Part shown: positions 38,401-50,818 of the stretch, one piece after another
Layout of the letters: every line of letters starts with the position of its first letter
Numbering within the stretch: the stretch's first letter is position 1
Assembly: GCA_947179485.1 (NCBI GenBank)
Contig: OX359249.1
Location: 48,805,402-48,869,401 of the forward strand
Length of the DNA stretch: 64,000 nt
Direction: 5' to 3'
From: Allacma fusca
Lineage: Eukaryota > Arthropoda > Collembola > Symphypleona > Sminthuridae
The notes under the pieces: generated by a model
What the model was told of the DNA's origin: nothing
What the model saw: only the letters and a program-made list of their open reading frames with translations
Databases searched by the model: none
Position numbers and translations under genes: made by a program

Positions 38401-39765
38401 TGCACTATAATATTCCACACTGTGTCACCGGGTAGCTCCAGTGAGCGTCGTCTTATGTAATGTATCTAATGTAGTATAATTTATACACAAGATTGAGCGC
38501 GACAAAATGTTGTTGAAATAACGGAAAACTGGTGTAGAATGAGTAATCATAATTATTACAGTACTGTAGTCCCTACCTTTTTTGGTGACTATCCCAAAAA
38601 CAAGTTTTTTTTCCCCCAGAAAAGCTCTCAAACCCTCAAAACTCATCTAGTTGTCCTAGCAAATATGATGTAGCACCCTCTGCTCATTTCTTGTCTAGTC
38701 CTCCAAACTTAACAATATACTCGGAGTTACCAATCAATCATTGAAATTTTACACAACCAAATGGGACAATAATAACTCGTAAGTCATGTTAGCGTAATAT
38801 TCATAATTATGGATGCACACATTAAATCTTAAAAAAAAAGCAATCAAAATGTCATGACTTTTGTGTTATAGTACTAAATACGGCATCCACATATCCTTAG
38901 AATGTCGATACGTACAAATTGTGCTGCTAGAGTAATCATGTAGTTTGTTGTAAGTTTGTGAAACGCTACTATAATTCATCATAATGTTAGAAGTTAAGAC
39001 TGAATAGAGTCGAATTTGAAGGTGTAAATGATCAATCTATGTACTACCTTGTTTAAAATCCTCCATTCTTCCCTCAATAACTTGAGTGTAGGAAACATAT
39101 CGGAAAAATGTTTCGCATATGGGAGAAAAGATGACAATAATGTACCTTCCATTATTTTTTTTTCCTGCATTTAAAATTTTAGTGCACATAGAGAGTCAGT
39201 TGAATTTAAATTATGAGGGAAATTGTTTTTACTATAACAATCTTAGAACATTTCTATGGATGGTGATAATAAATCAAAAGGCAAATAAAAGTAATAACAA
39301 CCATTCTTGAGAAAAAACGTGGGACTCCGCCCCTCCATCGGCAAGTCATTAAATCTACATACATGTATTTAGGACGTACGTAATCTACCACTTGCATTTT
39401 TAATAATATTGCAATAAGTTGCATTTAATTTCCTTAAATTGTAATAATAATATTGAGTTTTTTGGTTTTTATTGGCATCCAAAAAACTGGCCACTAGATT
39501 CTTTAAAAAGTTCGAAACAATTTATTTACGTTAAATAATAATTACTTGAGTAAATAATTGTCATTTATGAAACCTCGTCTACATACATACATGTACGCTA
39601 GCAGTAGAGTTTCGTCGTTTCTTTTCCAAGAAAAAATGAAATCCACTTCCTACAAAAATTCCTTTTTTTTCCCCCTTGTACAATGTGTACTTAGTACGCT
39701 TAAGTAACTTGTAATAATTGAGAGAAGGCGTGTGCTGTAAGTACTATATAGCAATCATATTTAAC

Positions 39766-39777
39766 TGTGTGTGTGTA

Positions 39778-39813
<36 letters not shown>
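39766..39813 (+). repeat. Compound (TG)n-(GA)n microsatellite
   Basis: About 34 bp of TG repeat with one TA interruption, passing directly into about 15 bp of GA repeat. Confidence 0.9.
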
Positions 39814-41507
39814 GTCACTCCTTCAACCATGTCAAAACGTAATCACGCATCCGATAGTAACAGATAATTAAAGTTATTAACAGTAACAGTGAACAAATTA
39901 CTGACTCCCAAGAACTGTTGAAAGTATTTTTTTTTATATCTTAGAGCGTAATTCCTAGCTACATCTACTTTTTTCATCGTAAGATTATTTGTAAGTAAGT
40001 TATGTATGTACGTATGTATTATCAATAGTTCCGGTTAGTATTGCTTTTCTGTTTCACATATCATTTTTTAAGAGTGTATTACAATTTTTAAAGTATTTAT
40101 GTACAAAGTCCTCGAATAAATATTATCTTAGTTGTAAATATTATTTAAATAAGTAGTTTTACATTAAAATTACTCCTAACTTTTATTTTACTGAGCTATC
40201 CAAGTGTATTTAGTTCATTTTGTTTCAAGTGCTATTAATGATTTTTATTCAATTATTGCGGTTGTTTTTTTTCTTCAACTGATTACGACGGAAACCTTCT
40301 TTTTTTTAATGTAAGTTAATCACTTCTGGAACAATGTCATACTTTCCGCTTGACCTTACTTTTGTAATTCCTACAATGTAGTATGTATATAAAGTTACTC
40401 AATTTAATAGAATTGCATGGGGGATTCCACAAGACCTAATTATAATAATCATAGTTATTATTACTAATGAATATCATTATTGCTATTGAAACCACATTTA
40501 CAAGCATTTTCTCCAAAAATTTGACTCCTATTTCCGAAAGGTAAGGTTAAACTGAGAACATAATGTAAATAATTACATATCTTGTTTAACGTAGTAACAG
40601 TATCTCTTGAAATTTAAATATAGTATTGTTGAATACACTGCACTACCGCACCCCTAAGGACTACTACGAACATCATCATTTTTTTTTGATGCCGGCAGGC
40701 ATCGAAGTATCACTTCCGGTGCTGAAAATATACTTGATTCAATTATTTAAACAGTTTAACGTTTTTAAAAAATTCTTAAACTTGATTGAAAACTTTTTAG
40801 CTTTACACTTGAAGTTATTAGGTATTAAAACTAGTTAAATGCTCAACCAAAAATTTGGCCATTTTGTTGAATCCTTGGTTCCTTTTTCATTGAATATTAA
40901 GTCAATTTCAGTTTTTTTAGGCCGTTTTGCAATAAATACTTTTTATTTTTTTTTTACTTACGGTAATATCTTTTTTTCCTTGCCCTAAAAGTATTGTTTA
41001 TTGCTTTAGTACAATGTATAGTTATGTAGTCAATACAGTGTTAGTTAATCTGGATCTGAAAGCTAATTCCTTTTGGCTGTCTTCCTTCTCAAGTACTTGT
41101 AGTTTTTGTTTAAGTGTAGTAATTATCCGTTTCATAACTATAGAGTCTTCAAAAAACAGAACCAAAATACTAGAAATATATTTTTTTTTGCACAGGGAGG
41201 TGTTTAAGGGGGTGTTTTGTTCAATAGAAATAGTCAAGCGTCTGGCTCATTTTCTCCAAAAGTCCCTTGCTTATATCCATGTCCTGTCAACTGGAAGTTT
41301 ATCTTTTAGGGTTTGGGGTTGGGTAAGGGGGAGGGGGGGGTTATAGTACTGGAGGAAACTGTGAGGATGACACCCAATAATGTGTGCACCATGTATTTAC
41401 ATTTTTTAAGGAACCTGGCTGAGACATTTTTTTTTATGAGTCGGGGACCAAGGTTGTCATTTGGATTAGTTTTTCTTTCTGTTACTTTCAGTGCAGACAA
41501 AGTGAAC

Positions 41508-41513
41508 TTTATT
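41508..41513 (-). promoter_or_regulatory. Candidate polyadenylation signal of NfI
   Basis: AATAAA on the minus strand, about 260 bp after the NfI stop at 41775. It is the nearest one. Confidence 0.4.
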
Positions 41514-41774
41514 TAAAATTATTGAGAGAGCGCGGTTTCAAGTGAACCATTTTATCCTGGAGGGCTGGTAGTTTCCGGGTAATTTTGTCTGTGATGTTCC
41601 ACGCTTTCAAGCATGTAGTCATACGAAGTTTAATATAATAAATGCCGTAAGTGCAAGTAGAGACGTGTGAATATTGATGGATATTCTTGGTGTTTTGCTG
41701 ATTTCATTGTCGTATTTAAAACATCTTAGGCTACTGGGTATAATTGATAATTTGTTTTTTTCTTTCAAAAATGA

Positions 41775-41974
41775 CTATGTTTTCTGGGCCGTTGGAGGTG
41801 GATTTGGTGGTGTTCCGTTGGGTGTTGGTGGCGTTGCTGGTTGCTGTTGTTGCTGGACAGGGGGTGATGAGTTTGTTCCACTTCCTGAGTGTCCACTCCC
41901 CAAGCCCTGATTTCCTGCGCCATTAGTGCCATCCAGCCCGTCACTCCCATGCACAACCACACTGAAGTATCTCT
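41775..41974 (-). CDS. NfI: NfI last exon
   Basis: Acceptor TTTCTAACAG. The junction gives Glu (G|AG), then RYFSVVVHGSDG, matching vertebrate NRFVSVGPRD. A Gly/Ser-rich stretch follows, then PPVQQQQQP and a Pro/Thr-rich tail to TAG. Confidence 0.85.
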
Positions 41975-44900
41975 CTGTTAGAAAAATGTAAAAGGCTTTA
42001 ATTATCATCGACACGCCCTTGAAGTAACCTGGCCTCAGTGTGAACTTTTTTTGGAATTTCCTTCAAATCGTACTTTATCGCTGGTTCCTGATTAAAACAT
42101 GTTTTTCAGAGGTACAGAGGGCAGAAGGGGAAGTACAAACACAAATGATTAATATAGGAGTGGACCAAGATTGAAATTAGTAGTTTCTTATTATAAATTG
42201 AGTTAGACAAAAAGAAATATCATGCTTCAAATTCTTGACGGGGTGTTGCCCATGTAGTTTACGGCACTGTTGCTAAAACTCTGTAGTGTGAGTACATGTG
42301 ACATGTAATTACTCACTGCGTGAAAATTGAGAGTGCATTAAAGTACATGTCATTTTTAGAGGCAATCCCCTGTAGGATAGGTACAAAACCAAAGGCAGAC
42401 GAGAGCGTCCATGAGTTCAAAAACACAAACGTTTTAATCAGTCCCAGGTGATTTGTTACTATCACGCAGGAAAAACTAGGGATGAACTTACAATTTTGAC
42501 TTCAGAGACGGTCGTACACTTACAGCTGCTAAAAAATAATTATGTTCATTTAATTTTGTTAGTTAGCTTTTGGGATGGTTCACAGCAAATGCAGGCGTCA
42601 AGTTTCACACTAAAACAGGATTAAAAAGTCAAAAATAATTCATGAAAACCAAAGCCACTGAGATTCACAGTACATAATGAATTGCGGTTTTTTCTCTTGT
42701 CATAAGTACATTATTTAAAACCATAAATCTAAAAAGTTAGCTTAAAAATCAACTGTGGGTATAAATTAATAGCAGTTCAACCAACTACAATGGCCGGGAC
42801 CATTGAATGCATTTTCAAAATGTCACAGGATTGGGAGGGTGATGCAAAAAATCAAAATGGTAATAAAGCTTTCTCATATTACTCAACACAAATAACAACA
42901 ACACGGTCATAGTTCCAAACTAGGGGTAAAAAACTTAATTGCTTTTTTTTAAATTCTTAGTTAATTTACAACAAAACGACAACACAAATAAAGATTAGAG
43001 GGAGGAGAGAGAGAGAGCACGGTACAAATAATATTTGAATGTCTGTAGTAAAAAAAATACTAATATGATATTTGATGGAAATAATGGGATTTGATGGAAC
43101 TACTAGGGAAATTAAGCTGGTACAGTGGGGGTGTGAAGCTATGTGTAGACACATAAGTCATTTTTGATAAGACTGTGTGTGTGGGATTCGCTTAGCTTGG
43201 CTCACCATCGTCGATTAATGTGGCTGTATTGGGTTCAGTTGGTCCGGGCATCAAAGGTGAGACCATGGTGTAGTCAATGTTCTCATCTAAGCTTATAAAT
43301 GGTGCATTCCATCTAGGAAGTGGCGTAGATCTTGATCCAGCATTCCGTGAACCAGAATTAGAGCTGGGTGGAAATAAACTGAGATTTGTAGGACTGATAA
43401 CTCCAGACATTCCACTTACGGGGTTAATATTGCTATAACTGAATAACTGTAAAAGAACCAAAATCAAATGTGATTACTGAGCCCTGAACCTGAGGGGGTG
43501 AAGTCAGAAGGGGATAATCGGTAATGACTCTGGCTCTGAATCCAATGACACGTACCTGCCCAGATGACTGAGAATGTAGATGACTCAAAGAGTAATCTCG
43601 TGATACGGGGAAAGAAGAACGAGGGGAAGGATTTGGATCATTGCCTTGTGAATTTGGACTTAGAGGACCACGACTCTCTCGAGCAGCACTATTGGATTCA
43701 CTACTGGTAAGAGGGGGTGTGTTAGATGCTGGAGGAGACGTTCCGAGTCCGCTACCACCACCAATTTCTGTTGACCTGATTATGGTCACAGGTCGAGCCA
43801 TTGGAGCTGCTGGTGGTGGTGGGGGTGGCGGGAGCATTGAGCTGCTGTAATAAGCCGATAATTTGCTGCTCACACGCGCATTTCCTCCCTGTAAATTATT
43901 AGCGGTGAATTTTCACGTGCTAAAATTATTCTAACTAATAGTAAGTATCAACTAAAAAAGCTAAACACCACAAAAATTTCAAACTTCATTTTTATCATTT
44001 CTAGATACTAAGACTCATTCACGGTATTAATTTTGAAAGCATTGATCTCACTCTACTGGCTCCATGAAAAACTGCCCATTAATGGGGCAGTGGTTTTTCT
44101 AGCAGTAAAAACATAGACTAGCAATAATTAACAGTAATTACTAAAAATTTTGATTCAGCTAAAAAAAAATCTAAATCCCAAAGGAATTTCGCAAAGAAAA
44201 ATAAAATCCTACTCTACTTGTCCGTAATGGACAGGCACATTTTTTCATATGAAAATTAACAGTTAATATCCAAGTTAAACTATACTTGACATCTTGGCTA
44301 TACAAGAAATTAGTGAATCGGGCTGATTAATTAGAATTATTTGAAGAAACAAATAGCTTGAGAAAACTTGTACAGCCTCATTTATTTTTTTGGCACAGTC
44401 AGTGTTAGAAATATATATGTATTTCTAGAAGGTAGAAGGAAATGAAGTTTGAAACGTTACGTAGTAGAGTACCTGGCCACCAGTACTCTGAGCTTCTTGA
44501 CAGACGAGTGTGACAAAGTCCGAAAAAGTATCATGACCATTCTCATGATACTTCGCAGGACTACCATGGTGTTCATGACTGTCCGTGTGGTAATATGAAG
44601 TTCCAGTACCTCCTCCAGTCAGGCTGCTTGATCCAAGTGTGGTAACCGTCGAATGTTGACTTAAACCTACTGAGATCATTTCAAGTTAACATTTCATGTC
44701 TTACAAGATACTTCCATTATTATTTCAAACTTAAATCATGCTTCTTGCTATTGGGTTCGAAGTAATTAACATGAATCATATTTTCACAACACTCAAGTCA
44801 TTTAGCACACACTGAAAACCAAACGAGGCAAGAGCTACAAAAAATAGTCAACACATTTAAAAAACCAACGAGACCAAAACTCAAAAACGAATAATACATT

Positions 44901-47900
44901 AGTGACAATACAAATTTTCGTAAATTATATAAAACTGCCAATGATGCTCACAATCAGACCAATATGCTCATATACTTGTTCATTCCGTAATAAATCATAT
45001 GGAACTTTCTTAAAATGGAGATACTTAGATAGATTTCCAGATTTTTTTAAAATTCTACATTTTGTACCTACCGGCTCGTAAATACTAGATTCAAATCCCT
45101 ACATTTAAATTGTACTAAAATCTACTATCTACATGGAATAACTTGAAATAATAAAGTACTTACGGTTTGGCTTGAGTTCATATTATTTAGTCCTCTATAC
45201 CTTAAGTTTCAAGCCAGTCTTAAAGTCTATTGCTAAAATTTCCCTGTGAAAAATGGCTGAGATGAACATTCTCTCATCGAGAGGTTTAAAAATTTGTTAC
45301 AAAAATTGAGGCAGATAATTGAGTGTATTTTTCGAAATGCTCTCGTTTCATCGTGTAGTATGTGAGGATGAAAAACCTACTGACTGATGAAAATACCGTT
45401 CCCTTTGAAAACGAGTAGTTGTGGGTAAGGAGGGTGAAAATAGTTTTGTTTTATGTATGTTGGGAATAGTAGTAGTAGTAGCAACTATGGGTTTTACGCT
45501 CCGCTGATCCATATCATTGTCACATACCAGATTGCCTAATGGTGAGACCCAAAGGGGATGGACTCGGAGGACACTGGTTAGAGTCACGAGGACCGTTGCT
45601 ACTGACTCGGCTTGCTTTTAATGCAAGGGAGTCACAACTATTAGCGGAAGACTTTTGCTGAGGATGCCCATGATGATGTCCGGCATGATGGTGATGATGG
45701 TGTGAATGATGATGGCTACTACTGCTACTACTAGGATTGCTGCTGCTGTTACTGGTGTGATGATGTGCGTTACTTGTATGGTTGTTACCTTGATGACTGG
45801 AATGGTGATTTCGATTATGAGACCCTAAAATTCCAATGTAAATGTTGACTTTGAAAGTTCGCATCTAACAAAGGGGAAATCTTCTTGTAGTGAAATAAGT
45901 TCTTTGCCCCAGTTCCGAAATTCCCATGAGAGGTATCCCTAAATGTGAGGTGACTACTCAATGACATCCCATTACCTCAAGCATTGCTGTGTGATCCCTC
46001 AATAGCCCAATGCGTGATACATATGCAGGTACAGGTTGTAAATGAGCTTAAAATATATCCAGAATTTCAGCTCTGACTTAATTGCCTAAATTGACTACTT
46101 TAAGCCTGCAAGGAAATCATGCACTACAATTTATTATATTAAAGTTCATTATGATAAGCGATTATTGATGCCAGCCAGATGACATTAAATTATTATAGAA
46201 TGACAAAGCAACAAAGAAGAAGGCAAAGCTGTTTTTGTTACAGTTGTATTGCCAGTGGAATACTGTAGAAGCAATTTCATGCAATTTAGAAATGAGCAGA
46301 GACAGCGAAGCGTGTAAGCCCTTACCGTGATCAACCTCTGAATGCCAACTGGTTTGACTGGATAAGGATGCAGGACTTTGACCATAGTATGCTACTTCAT
46401 TGCTTTTATCTCTTCCTCCACCAACATCCAAGGGGTCATCTTCAGAACTCAGTCTTCGCCTCTTACTTCTATGTTCAGTTTGTGGACTAGGTAAACTTCG
46501 AGGCAGCGTCAGTGGACCTGAGCCAAACCGCAAATAAGTAACATGTCAGAGGTATATTCAAAGCTAGATGGTAACTCAAGGACTGTACATGTGTTTAAGA
46601 TCACTTACTATAAGTACCAGATTGCAGGAGAACCGAATGATCTGGACCGGGAGGAGTGTAGCTATTGCAATAATAACTGCTGGGGTTTTCAATTTTGATC
46701 GTAGGTTGGAGCCCATTAGGGCCTTGGACGATGGACGCTGTATAAATTCAATAACAAAGATAAGCATCAATGCTAAACCACTCCAGCAGACGCGACAACT
46801 TGTCCCCATAAAAAAATATATTTTTTACTTGAGCACAAAAAGAAAATCAAAAAATCCGGTGGAGGCTTATCATATCCCTAGTTGACCTAACAATATTGTA
46901 ACAAGTATTGCTTCCTATATGAATTACTCAATAGGGAATGTCATCTGTGCCCTAATCAAGCCCACTCCAGAATTATTTTCTGAGATTGAAAGAGGGACGA
47001 GTCTGGGTGTCTACAGTAGGTTTTGGAGTAGTATGGGGAAAGAAAAAGAATGTGAAGGGAAAGGAAAATGAGACCAGAAGAGGAGTATTCCCAACATAGA
47101 CAACCATGTGCTCTGAACAAACTGACTGAGACACACATTCCAATACGTGTAGAAAGTTTTGCCTGACGTTGATTGTAAATTGCAACTTGTGTCATACTGA
47201 ATACGAATGGTAGCAAATGTACGAAGGGAGAGAATTACGAGGTGAGCACGTTGTGCATGCTTTCTCAGATTTTTATGCCTCTCCTCCTTTACAATTCTAC
47301 TCTTCTACAGTTTAACTACTCCTTCTATGTCCCGGAGACGAGAGGAGACTGCATCCTAGCATTGGCAAGCCCCTCTCTCCCAGCCACTCCATACATACGG
47401 AATAGTAAACTGTAAACTTACTCCCTCTCAATCTCCCTACTGACTCCCATCCTCATATGTACGAACTTTCATGAGGATAGGGCTGTATAACAGTGTAAGT
47501 CAAGGGAAGAAATGTCGAAGTAAAGATGACACAGGAGGATGACACGAGATACTAATACTCTGTTTCACACCCTTTCACACCATACTTACATCTATCGAAG
47601 GAATTCCCAGGCGACCATTTCGGTGTCTCATAATTCTCAACGAACATCGCATCAACTTGTCTAGTTGTTGCTTTCGTGGGGTGATGAGTGCTTATGAGGA
47701 AGGTATCTAAAGCGATGCTCAAACTGTTTCGTCCTATCGGTCCCTTTCCTATATGTACGCTCTACAGTAGAATTGGGCATCCACTGACACTCACAATCAG
47801 AGTACATACATATGTATGCTTCGGATGATGTGGATACTTAAATTCAGGATATTTTTCCTCGAAAGAAATCAACGGTTGGACATCCCACACACTAAACAGT

Positions 47901-50778
47901 AGGCAGACCGAATCAGAAATGATTTTTAGGAACATAAGACTGTGAGAGTGACTACTTAGAATTAGCAATACATCGCTTCACTCAAACATCCGACAAAAGC
48001 ACAGTGCTCATCCGTGAATTCCTGTCCTCGTTGACATTTCCCTGACACTACAACCGGAATGAAAATACTGATATAGAAATGACTGACTTTCTTGTCCTCG
48101 CCTCACCCCTACCCCTGACAACAACTCCTGCTATCTATTGTCCAGATGCCCCAATCCTAGCTTGAGAGCAGATTATATTGTAAACATCCTTTGCTACACT
48201 AAATACAAGTTATAGGCGTTGGAGGACGAAAGGCTCTGTACTCCTTCCCTATATACAGTGAATTTGTAGATACTGGAATGGACTATTTGGAATAGACCAT
48301 ATAGCAATTTACTGGCTACCGCAGAGAGAAAGTGCGGGGAGCGAGTTAGAGGGAAAGGACTGACGTCCTGAAAACAACACTACAAGTTGCTAATGAAAGC
48401 AGTAAATAGGATAATGTTTCTAAACGTCACTTAAGATTATTTCCATTCCTTCCTCTCGTCTCCCCTGACATCCAATACATGATCAACGTTTCACCCACCG
48501 AGGCAAGTAAATGTATCATGCACGACTGACTGGGACGGTGGTGGAAGGAGAGAGGAGGACTTCAGACAGAGACTAGACTCACGTAACGAATGACGGGAAA
48601 TATACATAAACATAGTGGAGTAGAAAAAGAAATGATGACAAAAGGAACTGTCAAAGTTGCTTCACTGGATTAAAAAATAAGATTTTGATGGGAACATAAA
48701 TGAAATGGGAAGACCATTGAAAGCTTGGGAAATTGTCAATGTTAGCAACGTAATCTACGACCTTTTTCCTCCCCAAAAGAAAGAAGTGAGTTGAGGATAG
48801 CGTTAGTCAGGGAGAAAGAGAGGACCGACCGCTTAAAATCTACTACTATTGCATATTTAGCCTGAATGTCGGTAAATCCTGAACGGAGCCCACACACTCG
48901 CTTCTCTGAACATCGGATTACCATAGAAGAGCCATAAAAGAGTCCTACTGGATATAAGGTTTCGGTTTGGCCCGAGAAGGCTTGCTGGAGCACAAGATGA
49001 AGCCACTAGCTACAAATCACCATAGCTTATGAAATCTTGTTCAATCCTTCCCTTTCGCCGTCCTCCCCGTATATCTGCATACATGCATGCTCATTTGGGA
49101 GTACTGTATCCCCTACACATGGCTACACTTATTTCTTCATAAACTCCATGTTTTCAATTTATCTACAATCTTCAACTTCTACTTCCCGGGTCTTGTCCGT
49201 GCATACATACATCCCTGCCCTCAAATGTCCCCGTCATGAGAACTCTTACTCAACTGCTAATTCACAACATCACAATTCCTCCTCGTCATTCCACTCCTTA
49301 TATTCCCGCTCTTCATCCATATCTTTCACATTACATATTGTACACGACTCATTCGAGCATTGGAATGTTTCAAATGTTTAACAGCCTCATTCCAGCAAAA
49401 AAAAAACTCCCTTCCCACCGATCTCCACTATGAAGTAGGGCAGAATCAAGTGTCAGACTCTATCAACATGCTCATTCGTAACTTTCCCTCAGTTGACTTT
49501 CCTGTCATCACATTAGAATCTCTTATCTAAGAAAATACCTCACAAGGTCACCTCACGCACTGCTTCCTATGAGCTATGAGGAGTCAATGTTATGCAGTGG
49601 ACTGACAACCTTCCTTTGTTTTGAATTCCGAACATCACGGAATTTTTAAATGAATGAGGGAAATTTTCAAGGGGAGTTAAATCCTTTGGTAGATTTCAAG
49701 TCGCTTGAGGCCTCCGTATTGATCGGAAGGAAGGAAGGGAAACAAGACGACGGAGGAACGACTGGCTGAGAATGGGTAAATTAGAATGGTACTTGGACTA
49801 ATGTGGTTGTTAGTGGAAGGAGGAAAAATAATCCGTTTATTTATGAGAATGCGGACTTAATTGAAGTAACACAAACTGGGATGTGAAGGAAGATGAGAGA
49901 AGAACAAGAGGAAAAGATTGGTTGATTACAGGAATCGATACAAAGTAGATGAGAGTGAGACAGGGAAGGAGAGAGAATGGGTTGTGATGAAAAGGGTCAG
50001 AGTTATGACCCAAGCAACTCGTCAAATACCTCCTGGAGTGGTGGAAACCGCAGTGACAAAGCTCTGCTTCCAAACTGCTTAGTTAAATGGCTAGTAAAGG
50101 AGACACCATTTGTCATCAATTCCTACACACAACATTTAGCCTCCCGATGCATATACAACAGACCATAAAAGCTTCTGATGATATCACGAAATTACTACAC
50201 GCCACACTGTTCCCAGTGCCTCCGTACTACTCCCTCCATTTTCAAATTCGCAGATACAACTCTCACGTTGTTTGCTAGGAGTAAAAGTAGTGTGAGTTCC
50301 TCTCTCTCTCTCTCTCTCTCTGAGCTTCAACTAACGTTCAGCAATATATGTAATATGCTAGGAGAGTGGGGGGAGAGTAAGGGAGCAGAGACAGCAAAAC
50401 TCGGGTATTTCTCTACACGCAATGAGCAAGGATCCTATGCTACCTACATTAACGACAAGTACAACACTTTTCCTCGCCTTCACCCAGTTACTCCCATACG
50501 AAAAGATATAGAGACGGGGAAATGTACACAGACCAGGCCTACGTCTTCTCACATGCAAATATTTCCAAAGAACTTAATTTATAAAAGACAGTGCAGATCA
50601 TAGTTCACATAATCATTACACTGCTATGTGCATAGCTCCCAGTTCCATTGCAGAAGACAACGGAAACTCTGGAATTCAATGTACACGATTGCACATATAC
50701 AGAGTTTCATTTGGCTTATTTATGCCTTTTCTCCTTCAAATATATACCAACTGAGACTATCGTAAGGGAAAAAACCGA

Positions 50779-50818
<40 letters not shown>

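Larger units (their letters stand above)
34526..41774. other. Convergent intergenic / 3' UTR region
   Basis: 7.2 kb, very AT-rich, between the 3' ends of the ZIP transporter (+) and NfI (-). Only short chance frames, homopolymer T/A runs and simple repeats (38299-38315, 39766-39813). The long arthropod-type NfI 3' UTR may occupy part of it. Confidence 0.5.

Noticed and set aside
44670-44686. String resembling the bantam microRNA seed
   Set aside because: Falls on the NfI splice acceptor region; match is partial and no hairpin is evident.
45091-45101. GATTCAAATCC, like a tRNA T-arm
   Set aside because: No A-box, anticodon stem or acceptor stem can be built around it.
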